Assembly (NCBI RefSeq): GCF_000733295.1
Contig: NZ_JPMI01000077.1
Location: 1-32,760 of the forward strand
Length of the DNA: 32,760 nt
Direction of reading: 5' to 3'
Source: Archangium violaceum Cb vi76
GTDB taxonomy: Bacteria > Myxococcota > Myxococcia > Myxococcales > Myxococcaceae
Positions within the stretch are counted from its first letter, which is position 1; each line of letters begins with the position of its first letter. Under the pieces are notes generated by a model. It made no database searches, was not told the DNA's origin, and was given only the letters and a program-made list of their open reading frames with translations. The position numbers were made by a program, and so were the translations under genes. Shown here piece after piece: positions 10,508 through 17,507 of the stretch.

Positions 10508-11128
10508 ATGAGTGTGAGCGCTTGCGAGGCCGAAGTGGTGGAAGCGCAGGATTTGCGCGAGGACCTGGAGCAGCGGCTGGGGCTGGCGACGCCGACGGAC
10601 ACGGTGAGGGGCACGTTCTTCCTGGGGGCGCTGGAGGAGGTGAGGGCGCTGGAGGGGGAGGAGGGGGTGCGCCAGTGCATGGAGGCGGGGGGAGAGCCGC
10701 GCTTCGTGGAGTTCTTCAACTACCCGGTGGGGGCGTGGCTGAAGGTGAGCGAGACGGCGGCGGGGGTGATGGAGCCGCGGTGTGGAAGCTGGGCGGAGGC
10801 GCAGCGGCGGTTGGGGAGGAGGGCCACGGCGGACCTGTTGAAGACGGCGGCGGGCAAGGCGCTGCTGCTGCTGTCGAAGGGGGAGCCGCGGCGGCTGCTG
10901 ACGAACATGCCGTCGGCGTACCGGGCGGCGGTGAGTTTCGGAGAGCGCACGGTGACGTTGGAGGGGCCCACGCGGGGGCGGGTGATGATGAGGCGCGACT
11001 TCATGCCGTGCGCCTGGCACGAGGGCGTGTTGCTGGGAGCGCTCGAGGCGATGAAGGCGCGGGGCGTGCGGGTGAGTGGCTCGAGGCTGGAGGTGCTCGA
11101 CAGCGAGTACCTCGTCTCGTGGGAGTGA
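10508..11128 (+). CDS. DUF2378 / TIGR02265 family protein, first of a tandem pair
   Basis: The 206-residue protein matches the myxobacterial paralogous family TIGR02265 (DUF2378): DTVRGTFFLGALEEVRAL near residue 30, the FVEFFNYPVGAWLKV block, a hydrophobic helical middle, and the C-terminal RVMMRRDFMPCAWHEGVLLGAL. The function of the family is unknown; its members resemble small ligand-binding or sensory domains and occur in many copies per myxobacterial genome. No signal peptide is seen. The ATG follows GGAGGGGCGGAG. A second member lies downstream on the same strand, suggesting local duplication. A palindrome (10544-10558) sits within the first codons and recurs upstream of the second copy. 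Confidence 0.85.
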   Translation: MSVSACEAEVVEAQDLREDLEQRLGLATPTDTVRGTFFLGALEEVRALEGEEGVRQCMEAGGEPRFVEFFNYPVGAWLKVSETAAGVMEPRCGSWAEAQRRLGRRATADLLKTAAGKALLLLSKGEPRRLLTNMPSAYRAAVSFGERTVTLEGPTRGRVMMRRDFMPCAWHEGVLLGALEAMKARGVRVSGSRLEVLDSEYLVSWE

Positions 11129-11143
11129 GCGCGGGGCGGTGAC

Positions 11144-11192
11144 GCGCAGGATTTGCGCCTGGGGGTCGAGCGGTACCGCGCAGGGTTTGCGC
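11144..11192. repeat. Two copies of palindrome GCGCAGGRTTTGCGC
   Basis: GCGCAGGATTTGCGC (11144-11158) and GCGCAGGGTTTGCGC (11178-11192) share 5-bp inverted arms, GCGCA/TGCGC, and start 34 bp apart. A third identical copy lies at 10544-10558, inside the start of the first DUF2378 gene. The 254-bp gap between the two DUF2378 genes contains no other feature I could support. Confidence 0.6.
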
Positions 11193-11382
11193 CCCGGGAA
11201 GCGAGGAGCGGGCCGGACTTTGGACGGTGGGGAGGGGGACCCTGTCCCGCGGGACACGTGAGTGTGGAGCGGTGGACGGAAGGGGTGCGCGGAGGGGGTT
11301 ACGGCATGGCCGGTGCACCCCTGGGTCGCGCGTGACGCCGAGAGGTCATCACGGACTTCCTCACAGCATCGGGGTACGGCCA

Positions 11383-12006
11383 ATGAGCATGCAGGCGGTG
11401 GTGCTGCTGGACAAGCCGGGCGGGAGCGATTGGGAGCGGGACCTGGCGTGGAGGATGGAGCGGACGAGACCGGGGGACACGGCGCGCGGGGTGATGTTCA
11501 AGGGCACGCTGGGGGCGGTGCGAGGGCTGGGGGACGGGGCGGCGGTGCGCAGCTGCCTGAAGGCCAGTGGTGAGGAGGGCTTCGTGGATGCCTTCAGCTA
11601 CCCCATGCATTCGTTGCTGAGGATGCTGGGGTGCGCGGCGAGGCAGTTGGCGCCGAGGTATGGGGGAGGGGAGGAGGCGCTGAAGGAGTTGGGGAGGAGG
11701 ACGAAGGCGGACTACCTGAGCTCGCCGTTGGGGAGGGTGGTGAAGGTGCTGACGCATGGGAGTCCGAGGCGGATGATGGAGAGTGCGCCGGACATCCATC
11801 GGCAGACGATGAGCTTCGGGGAGTGGTCGGTGGAGTGGACGGGGCCGAGCAGTGGGCGGGTGGTGAGCCGGGGAGACTTCCTGCCGGTGGCGTGTCAGGA
11901 GGGGGTGTTGGAGGGGTTGCTGGGCGCGACGGGGGGGAAGAGGGCGTGGGTGAAGCGCGAGTGGGTGGACGGATTGGACGGAGGGTTCGCGTTCGCCTGG
12001 GAGTAG
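11383..12006 (+). CDS. DUF2378 / TIGR02265 family protein, second of a tandem pair
   Basis: The 207-residue protein aligns by eye with its upstream neighbour along its whole length: DTARGVMFKGTLGAVRGL versus DTVRGTFFLGALEEVRAL, FVDAFSYPMHSLLRML versus FVEFFNYPVGAWLKV, and GRVVSRGDFLPVACQEGVLEGLL versus GRVMMRRDFMPCAWHEGVLLGAL. The ATG at 11383 is chosen because homology begins just after it; the open frame extends upstream to 11227, but that part is Gly/Arg-rich and unlike the family. The ribosome-binding site is weak. The paralogs are clearly diverged, so the duplication is not recent. Function unknown. Confidence 0.8.
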   Translation: MSMQAVVLLDKPGGSDWERDLAWRMERTRPGDTARGVMFKGTLGAVRGLGDGAAVRSCLKASGEEGFVDAFSYPMHSLLRMLGCAARQLAPRYGGGEEALKELGRRTKADYLSSPLGRVVKVLTHGSPRRMMESAPDIHRQTMSFGEWSVEWTGPSSGRVVSRGDFLPVACQEGVLEGLLGATGGKRAWVKREWVDGLDGGFAFAWE

Positions 12007-12018
12007 GCTGAGCACCAA

Positions 12019-12093
12019 CCCCAAGAATCCCAGGTGCCAACAACCCCTCCAGGTACCAACAACCCCAAGAATCCCAGGTGCCAACAACCCCTC
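12019..12093. repeat. Direct repeat of 31 bp, period 44 bp
   Basis: A 31-bp sequence beginning CCCCAAGAATCCCAGG and ending CAACCCCTC is present identically at 12019-12049 and 12063-12093. The second copy runs straight into the palindromic arms of a REP-like element, so the two form a composite intergenic array directly after the DUF2378 gene. Confidence 0.85.
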
Positions 12094-12131
12094 TCCCGCC
12101 GGGAGAGGGACGGGGTGAGGGTATCCGGGCC
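12088..12131 (+). repeat. REP-like palindromic element, copy 2
   Basis: CCCTCTCCC and GGGAGAGGG arms are followed by ACGGGGTGAGGGTA and TCCGGGCCC. This is the same element as at 44, 19157, 22518 and 22581. It lies 38 bp upstream of the next coding sequence. Confidence 0.8.
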
Positions 12132-12168
12132 CAGGGGTCCCACGGAGAGGGCCAGGAGACAATCGGGC

Positions 12169-12585
12169 ATGAACCCGGAGACAGCGAGTGACGACGAATT
12201 CCTCGCCGCGGTGGAGTCCGCGCAGTGGCCGGGGGAGCACTTTGGCCACCGGGAGCACGTGAGGCTCGCCTGGCTCTACCTGCGGCGGCACGGGCCCGAG
12301 GAGGGCTACGAGCGGATCCGCGGGACCATCCAGAGGTACGCGACGGCGCTGGGTGCGCCGGGCAAGTACCACGAGACGGTGACGAGGGCGTGGAGCGCGC
12401 ATGTGTACCGGGCGCTGAAGGAGACGCCGGAGCTGGAGCCCTTCAGTGCGTTCCAGGAAGCGCACCCGGGGCTGCGGGACAGCAAGCTCCTGTCACACCA
12501 CTACCGCAAGGAGACGCTGGAGGCGGAGGGGGCGCGGCGGGAGTGGGTGGCCCCGGACGTCTCGCCGCTGCCCGCGTTCCCCTGA
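12169..12585 (+). CDS. Small conserved protein with His motifs, unknown function
   Basis: The 138-residue protein contains FGHREHVRLAWLYLRRHG (about 25-42), an internal GTIQRYATALG helix, KYHETVTRAW near the middle and a C-terminal LLSHHYRKETL. I recognise this pattern of paired histidines and an alpha-helical layout from uncharacterised bacterial proteins but know no assigned function. The ATG at 12169 is chosen because AGGAGA precedes it by 9 bp and the upstream in-frame sequence is the REP-like repeat. There is no signal peptide or membrane segment. The next gene is convergent. Confidence 0.75.
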   Translation: MNPETASDDEFLAAVESAQWPGEHFGHREHVRLAWLYLRRHGPEEGYERIRGTIQRYATALGAPGKYHETVTRAWSAHVYRALKETPELEPFSAFQEAHPGLRDSKLLSHHYRKETLEAEGARREWVAPDVSPLPAFP

Positions 12586-12640
12586 GCCCCGGAAGCAAGT
12601 TCGTTCAGGGGTACCCCTGCAGGAATGCACGGTGCTCCTT

Positions 12641-12701
12641 CCGGTCGCGCGGCGTGCCAACTGGTCCAACAGTCGGACCAGTTGCGCTCCATCGCGACCG
12701 G
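12641..12701. repeat. Nested-palindrome element, copy 1
   Basis: Outer arms CCGGTCGCG (12641-12649) and CGCGACCGG (12693-12701) enclose a second inverted repeat, AACTGGTCC (12659-12667) and GGACCAGTT (12675-12683), around a 7-nt centre AACAGTC. The core GTCCAACAGTCGGAC recurs at 13579-13594. The site lies in the convergent gap between the small protein and the hemerythrin gene, where it could also act as a terminator. Confidence 0.75.
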
Positions 12702-12755
12702 AGCCTCTCCCCCTGACAGGACTTCCTCCTGCTGGCCTGGCGTCACCTCGAGGGC

Positions 12756-13439
12756 TCACATCAAGTAGGACGACTCGGTGGCCATGTCCTGGACGGAGCC
12801 ATCGCCCTCGCGAGGGAGGTCGCGCGAGGAGTCGCGCCGTTTGGAGCGCTTGCCGGCGCGAGGAGCGGGAGAAGGCGAGAGCCCCTCGGCCTTGCGGCGA
12901 GCGGCGCGCAGGGCGTCCTTGCCCATGTCGAGCACGGCGGACACGGCGCCGGCGACGAGGTTGCCGGGCGGAGTATCCGGGGCGCGGGGATGGGGCCGGG
13001 TGGGAGCGGCGCGTTTGGCGAGCAGCAACGCCGTGGCCATGTCACGGAGCTCTTGAGGGCTGAAGGCCTTGCGCACCTGGGGGAAGAGGGCGCGTTCCTC
13101 TTCGGTGACATGGGTGCGGACGTTGTCGATGAGGACCTTCACCTTGGCGTCGAAGCGCTCGGCCTCTGGGGGGAGGTTCTCCAGCTCCTTGAGGAGCCAC
13201 TTGGCGACGTGATGTTCCTCGAGGGCCTCGAGCACCTGGTCCTCGAGGGTGGTGGCCCGGGCGCGAATCGAGGGGTAGAGGACCTGCTCCTCGATGAGGG
13301 CGTGGATGGCGAGCTCGCGGACGATCTGATCCACGAGTTTGCGCTTGAGCTTCTTGGCGTTGCGGCCGGCCTGTTCGAACTTGCGGAAGAGCGTCTCCAC
13401 GGTCTTGTGGTCCGCCTTCAAGAGCGCGATGGCATCCAT
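12756..13439 (-). CDS. Hemerythrin HHE domain protein
   Basis: The 227-residue protein has a four-helix HHE domain in its first 130 residues with the expected metal-ligand pattern: His11 (ADHKTVE), His46 with Glu50 (IHALIEEQVLYP), His76/His77 (EEHHVAK) and His110 with Glu114 (RTHVTEEERALFP). Such domains bind a non-heme diiron centre and sense or bind O2 or act in oxidative or nitrosative stress. A Pro/Arg-rich linker and a basic C-terminal tail (AGKRSKRR) follow. The ATG at 13439 is preferred over that at 13445 because AAGGAAGG lies 7 nt before it but only 1 nt before the other. The gene stands alone, bracketed by the two nested palindromes. Confidence 0.88.
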   Translation of the reverse strand: MDAIALLKADHKTVETLFRKFEQAGRNAKKLKRKLVDQIVRELAIHALIEEQVLYPSIRARATTLEDQVLEALEEHHVAKWLLKELENLPPEAERFDAKVKVLIDNVRTHVTEEERALFPQVRKAFSPQELRDMATALLLAKRAAPTRPHPRAPDTPPGNLVAGAVSAVLDMGKDALRAARRKAEGLSPSPAPRAGKRSKRRDSSRDLPREGDGSVQDMATESSYLM

Positions 13440-13556
13440 TCCCATGCCTTCCTTGGTTGGACTGTCCCGCTCGGAAGGGTGGCGATGGTGCGGGCCGCGT
13501 GCCGGGAGTGAAGCGGTGAGTCCCCCCTGGCAGGCCGGAGGGCAGGCGGGCACCTT

Positions 13557-13617
13557 CCGGGCGCGGTCCGTACGAACTTGTCCAACAGTCGGACAACTTT
13601 TGAGAGACCGCGCCCGG
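13557..13617. repeat. Nested-palindrome element, copy 2
   Basis: Outer arms CCGGGCGCGGTC (13557-13568) and GACCGCGCCCGG (13606-13617) are perfect over 12 bp. Inner arms AACTTGTCC (13575-13583) and GGACAACTT (13591-13599) pair with one mismatch around AACAGTC. The centre matches copy 1, but the outer arms and one inner pair (G-C there, T-A here) differ while staying complementary. It lies upstream of both the hemerythrin gene (-) and the nucleotidase gene (+). Confidence 0.75.
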
Positions 13618-13715
13618 GAGGGCATCCGCCGTGCGCGGGCCAGGAGCCATGGGGGTGCACGGCTTGACGTTCCGAGGAGCGGGGTGTGAAGGGAGGGAGC
13701 AGGAGCCCCCCGCAC

Positions 13716-15221
13716 ATGAACAAGCCATTCGCCCTTCTCACGAGCCTGTTGTTGCTTCCCGCCTGCCAGACGACGCGTACGGTGACGCTGGTGGGGATGA
13801 CGGACTACCACTCGCACGCGGTGCCCTTCTATTCGGAGGGAGAGCCGGGACAGGGGGGCGTGGCGAGGGCGCTGGCGTACCTCCGGGAGGCGAAGGCGAG
13901 GCCGGACACGCTGGTGGTGTCGGGAGGGGACACGGTGAACAAGGGCGTGCCCACGTGGAGTGACGAGTACGGGTGCGTGGAGTGGCCGTGGTTCAACGGC
14001 GTCCTGGACGTGATGGCGCTGGGCAACCACGACCTGGACTACGGGGCGGAGGCCTTCGAGCGGTGCCGGGCGAGCGCGAGCTACCCGGTGCTCTGCGCCA
14101 ACCTGGTGGGAGCGGACGGAGCGCCATACCTCCAGGTGGAGGGAAGACCCTACGTGGTGCGCGAGGTGGGGGGCGTGCGGGTGGGCTTCTTCGCGGTGGC
14201 GGGGCCGGACATGCAACGTCTGGTGAAGCCGGAGAACCTGCCGGCGGGGACGCGGTGGACGGACGCGACGGAGGCGGCCCGGGCGGTGGTGGAGGCGCTG
14301 CGCACGCGGGAGCACGTGGACGCGGTGGTGCTGCTCGGGCACCAGCTGCGCGAGGACGACGAGGCGCTGGCGCGGGCGGTGCCGGGCATCGACGTCATCA
14401 TGGGCTCGCACTCGCACCAGAAGACGGAGCTGGGCCTGCTGCCGGGGACGCGCACCTGGTACCTGGCGCCGTACCAGTACCTCGCCTGGCTCTCCGAGGT
14501 CCGGCTGCGCTTCCGGGGCGGGAAGCTGGAGCGGGTGGAGGGCGGGCTGGTGAAGATGGACGGCACGAAGCGGGAGGAGCCGGAGACGGCGGCGGAGGTG
14601 GGGCGGCTGCAGCGGGCGCTGGTGGCGAAGCATCCGGAGCGCTTCGAGGTGCTGGGCCATCTGGACAGGCCGTTGCGGGACGAGGGCCTCACGACGGGAC
14701 AGGCGGAGGTGGGGACCTGGGCGGCGGAGGTGTGGCGGGGGGCGGCGGGGGTGCACGCCTTCTTCGCGCTGTCGGCGAGCTTCCGGGGAGGGCTGCCCGC
14801 GGGGGAGGTGACGGTGGAAGACTTCCTGGGCGCGATTCCGTACCGCAACCAGCTGGTGACGGCGGAGCTGACGGGGGCGCAGCTGGCGGACTGGGTGGCC
14901 CTGAGCGAGTCGAAGCGGGGGACGGACAGCTACAGCCAGCGCAGTGGCCTCCGGTACGAGGTGGAGGACGGGCGGCCGGTGCGCCTGCGGGTGCTGAAGG
15001 AGCCCTCCCACCCGGAGGCGGGGGACGAGCCGGTGAAGCCGGAGGCGGTGTACCGGGTGGGGACGCTGGACTTCCAGGCCTTCGTGGCCGGCGGCTACAA
15101 GGAAGCGCTGTCCTTGGCGGGCAACGTGCGTCGCACGGAGCTGAATGCACACACATTGCTCATGGACGCACTGCGCGGGGGGACCACGGCGTCAGGGATT
15201 GAGCAACCACACGGCAAATAA
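13716..15221 (+). CDS. Lipoprotein 5'-nucleotidase / metallophosphatase, UshA-like
   Basis: The 501-residue protein begins with a signal sequence ending LLLLPAC, a lipobox with Cys17, so it is an envelope lipoprotein. The N-terminal calcineurin-like domain has the dimetal motifs D30-Y-H32, GGD (70-72), GNHD (103-106), GHQ (His209) and SHSH (231-234). The C-terminal 5'-nucleotidase domain follows from about 290, with IPYRNQLVTAELTGAQL typical of that domain. It should hydrolyse nucleotides or related phosphoesters outside the cytoplasm for nucleoside and phosphate salvage; the exact substrate is unknown. The start at 13716 puts the lipobox at normal distance, with GGAGCAGGAG upstream. The last codons fall inside a duplicated sequence (see 15194-15310). 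Confidence 0.9.
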   Translation: MNKPFALLTSLLLLPACQTTRTVTLVGMTDYHSHAVPFYSEGEPGQGGVARALAYLREAKARPDTLVVSGGDTVNKGVPTWSDEYGCVEWPWFNGVLDVMALGNHDLDYGAEAFERCRASASYPVLCANLVGADGAPYLQVEGRPYVVREVGGVRVGFFAVAGPDMQRLVKPENLPAGTRWTDATEAARAVVEALRTREHVDAVVLLGHQLREDDEALARAVPGIDVIMGSHSHQKTELGLLPGTRTWYLAPYQYLAWLSEVRLRFRGGKLERVEGGLVKMDGTKREEPETAAEVGRLQRALVAKHPERFEVLGHLDRPLRDEGLTTGQAEVGTWAAEVWRGAAGVHAFFALSASFRGGLPAGEVTVEDFLGAIPYRNQLVTAELTGAQLADWVALSESKRGTDSYSQRSGLRYEVEDGRPVRLRVLKEPSHPEAGDEPVKPEAVYRVGTLDFQAFVAGGYKEALSLAGNVRRTELNAHTLLMDALRGGTTASGIEQPHGK

Positions 15222-15310
15222 TTGATTGCCATGTAATTTATCGTCGCAATGTGTGGCGCGGTGGTAGGGATTGCACAACCCCGCGGCAAATAATTGATTG
15301 CGGTGGAATT
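15194..15310. repeat. Direct repeat, period 72 bp, overlapping a gene end
   Basis: AGGGATTG, a CAAC block and CGGCAAATAATTGATTG occur at 15194-15237 and again at 15266-15310; the 17-bp core is identical at 15212-15228 and 15284-15300. The first copy supplies the last codons and the TAA stop of the nucleotidase gene. The repeat is AT-rich compared with its surroundings. Confidence 0.85.
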
Positions 15311-15415
15311 CTCGAACCGGGCGCCGTGCCGTCTCGCGGAGGGCGGGCGCTTGAGGGAGAATCGCGCTGTCTCGTGTCTGGGTAATGCTCGCGAGAGCCA
15401 ACTTCAGGAGTGGTC

Positions 15416-15955
15416 ATGACGCGCAACGCATCCGCAGGTCATGTCGAGGTGTATGGGAAGAGCGTACAGGCGTTGGTCAACGCCATGGAGTTCCTCAAGC
15501 TCAAGGCGCAGCGGGTGCTGGCCTCGCACGGCATCGAGCCGTTGGATCCGGACAAGTGGTACCCGATGCCGAGCGTCCTCGACAGCTTCGATGACATCCT
15601 CAAGCAGGTGGGGCCCAACACCACGCGGGCCATTGGCCGGGCGGTGCCCAAGAGCGCCGTCTTCCCTCCGGGAATCGACTCGTTCGGCTCGGCGCTCAAC
15701 TCGCTGGACGTGGCCTACCGGATGAACCACCGCGGCAAGGGCGACATCGGCAGCTACCGCTTCTTCCCCGAGGGCGAGCGCGCCGCCCGCATGGTGGCCG
15801 ACAACCCGTACCCCTGCGAGTTCGACCAGGGAATCATGGAAGCCCTCTACGACCGCTTCCAGCCCAAGGGCTCCATCCGCCTGCGCATCGACCACGACCC
15901 CGCCAGCTGCCGCGGCAAGGGCGGCCGCTCCTGCACCTATCACCTCAAGTGGTGA
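15416..15955 (+). CDS. Conserved protein of unknown function, possible V4R-like fold
   Basis: The 179-residue soluble protein has no signal or membrane segment. Conserved-looking blocks are FLKLKAQRVLASHG, GPNTTRAIGRAVPKSAVFP, ALNSLDVAYRMNHRG, CEFDQGIMEALYDRF and a C-terminal HDPASCRGKGGRSCTYHLKW region with two cysteines. This last pattern (acidic-His, Cys, Gly-rich, Cys-x-Tyr) resembles the end of V4R-type small-molecule-binding domains, but the match is by eye and uncertain. AGGAG sits 5 nt before the ATG at 15416; a GTG at 15410 would overlap that site and is less likely. It stands alone between repeat-bearing intergenic regions. Confidence 0.75.
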   Translation: MTRNASAGHVEVYGKSVQALVNAMEFLKLKAQRVLASHGIEPLDPDKWYPMPSVLDSFDDILKQVGPNTTRAIGRAVPKSAVFPPGIDSFGSALNSLDVAYRMNHRGKGDIGSYRFFPEGERAARMVADNPYPCEFDQGIMEALYDRFQPKGSIRLRIDHDPASCRGKGGRSCTYHLKW

Positions 15956-15980
15956 ACCGGACGCGGTAGGTCAGACAGGC

Positions 15981-16015
15981 CAATGGTAGACAGACGGAGA
16001 CAATGGTAGACAGAC
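15981..16015. repeat. 20-bp tandem repeat
   Basis: CAATGGTAGACAGAC occurs at 15981-15995 and 16001-16015, and a degraded related sequence (GGTAGGTCAGACAG) precedes it. A 6-bp inverted repeat TCGCTC/GAGCGA follows near 16018-16036. It lies upstream of the cupin lipoprotein gene. Confidence 0.7.
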
Positions 16016-16141
16016 ATCGCTCACGGTGAGAGCGAAAAAGGAGACTTCCGGTTTGTTTTTCGCGCCCCACGCTGAATTTGCATAGACATTGGATTCAGGG
16101 GGTGGCATAAATCTTTGCGAACAACGAAACCGGGAGTGCCC

Positions 16142-16666
16142 ATGTTCCGCCACGTTCGCCTCAACCGCATGCTGGTCCTTGGCGTTGTCGCTCTCGCGGG
16201 TCTGATGACCGCTTGCGGTGGCGAGCTTCCCCAGGGTGGCGAGGCGGAGCTGGCGAGCACGGAGGCGGCGCTCGGTGGGGGCTCCTCCCGTCCGAAGTCG
16301 ATGATCGTCTACCCGCTCAAGGGCAAGGTGTGCGACGACGGCTTCGTGGACCTGGGCTCGCCGGAGAACCTGGGTGGCCGGGTGCTCGAGGGCAACCCGA
16401 GAATCTACGCCCGCATCGACTACTCCAGGGGCCCCGTGGCGGCGGGCCTCTTCAAGGCGACGCGGGGGAAGATCCGCATCACCTTCCCCTTCACGGAGCA
16501 CGCCACCATCCTCGAGGGCGAGGTGACGCTGACGGACGAGGCGGGCAACACCCACAAGTACAAGGCCGGGGACAGCTACTTCATCCGCCAGGGCCAGGTC
16601 ATCCTGTGGGAGGTGAAGGGCAAGGAGGTCATCAAGTCGTTCTTCAACACCGTCGAGGCCGAGTAA
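16142..16666 (+). CDS. Cupin-domain lipoprotein
   Basis: The 174-residue protein has a basic start, a hydrophobic core and the sequence AGLMTACGG, a lipobox-like site with Cys25, so it is probably an envelope lipoprotein. A small beta-barrel cupin follows: FPFTEHATILEGEVTLTDEAG matches cupin motif 1 of the cupin_3 (DUF861) type, and KYKAGDSYFIRQGQVILWEV matches motif 2. Only one of the usual metal-binding histidines (TEHAT) is evident, so metal binding and catalysis are doubtful; a binding role is possible. The ATG follows GGGAG; a TTG at 16115 would only lengthen the n-region. An unusually AT-rich leader precedes it. Confidence 0.8.
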   Translation: MFRHVRLNRMLVLGVVALAGLMTACGGELPQGGEAELASTEAALGGGSSRPKSMIVYPLKGKVCDDGFVDLGSPENLGGRVLEGNPRIYARIDYSRGPVAAGLFKATRGKIRITFPFTEHATILEGEVTLTDEAGNTHKYKAGDSYFIRQGQVILWEVKGKEVIKSFFNTVEAE

Positions 16667-16772
16667 GCACCTCCGGGAGGCCGGGCGGGACGTGCCGCCA
16701 GCGGCCGGTTGAAGCAACGAAGGGTGCGGAAGGCTCACACACCCGGACGAGGTACAGCGGTACCGCGAGCGC

Positions 16773-17507
16773 TCAGCGAGCGGGGCTGGCCAGCAGGGCC
16801 GGCGAGGAAGTGACAGCGGGCTGCGGACGCCACTCGGGCTTGACCGCGGGACGCTGAGATTCGGGCTGGAAGCCGTCGAACATGGAGTGGAAGGCCGCGT
16901 ACACGCGGTCCACCAGCGCGATGGCCTCGGCGCGCAGCTCCGGGGTGAGCTCCATGCCCAGCAGCATCGCCTCCATCTGCTCCTCGAAGACCTCGTGCTG
17001 CTCCTCGGCCTCCATGTGGTGGTTGGAGAAGTACTTGAGGCTCTGGCCCTGGCTGAGCGTCTGGGGCAGGTTGGCGGTGCGGCTGAAGAAGGCGTGGCTG
17101 GTGGACTCCAGCGTCAGCACCAGGATGATGCGCAGCCGGTCGTCCAGCGGGCGCATGGCCTCGGCGAGGATGGCGTAGCTGGCGTCCCGGGTGGCCTCGT
17201 GGGTGCGGCCCCACGGCTCGGTGAGGTTGAAGGGCCGGCCCATCAACTGCGCCGCGTCCTCGAAGAACCAGTGGTCATGCCCGCGCTCCTCCTGCCGGTG
17301 ACGCAGCATGAGCATCGCCAGCTCCGGGTCCTGCATCCGCTGGGCGTTGAGCCGCAGCACGTCCTGGAAGCTCATCACCCAGAAGGCCAGCCGCGGCGCG
17401 AACGCCAGCACCTGCTCCAGGGGTCCGTCCTGCTGCAGTCCGTCGAAGACGTGGTGCTCGGCGAAACGGTTCTGACGCTCGGTGATGTGGTTCAGCACTG
17501 CCCTCAT
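16773..17507 (-). CDS. Heme-oxygenase-like diiron protein (putative)
   Basis: The 244-residue all-helical protein has acidic and His residues arranged as in heme-oxygenase-like diiron oxygenases and related iron-containing redox enzymes: HRQEERGHDHWFFEDA (Glu73/Glu74, His77, Asp84), LESTSHAFF (Glu134, His138) and NHHMEAEEQHEVFEEQ (His163/164, Glu167-169, His171). Family members carry out O2-dependent N-oxygenation, decarboxylation or desaturation. The substrate is unknown and no biosynthetic partners lie nearby. A Pro/Ser/Ala tail of about 30 residues ends the protein. The ATG at 17507 is chosen because GGGAGG precedes it by 5 nt; the in-frame GTG at 17522 lies upstream of that site. Confidence 0.75.
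   Translation of the reverse strand: MRAVLNHITERQNRFAEHHVFDGLQQDGPLEQVLAFAPRLAFWVMSFQDVLRLNAQRMQDPELAMLMLRHRQEERGHDHWFFEDAAQLMGRPFNLTEPWGRTHEATRDASYAILAEAMRPLDDRLRIILVLTLESTSHAFFSRTANLPQTLSQGQSLKYFSNHHMEAEEQHEVFEEQMEAMLLGMELTPELRAEAIALVDRVYAAFHSMFDGFQPESQRPAVKPEWRPQPAVTSSPALLASPAR

Noticed and set aside
11227..11382. Upstream extension of the second DUF2378 gene
   Set aside because: The 52 extra residues are Gly/Arg-rich and have no counterpart in the paralog, whose similarity begins after the ATG at 11383.
12641..13617. The two nested palindromes as terminal inverted repeats of a transposon carrying the hemerythrin gene
   Set aside because: They are in the same orientation, no transposase is present, and no target-site duplication is seen.
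12756..15152. Single 798-residue minus-strand frame running through the hemerythrin gene and opposite the nucleotidase
   Set aside because: Only the last 227 codons resemble a protein family. The rest is antisense to the nucleotidase and has low-complexity Arg/His/Pro composition, and a good ribosome-binding site marks the internal start.
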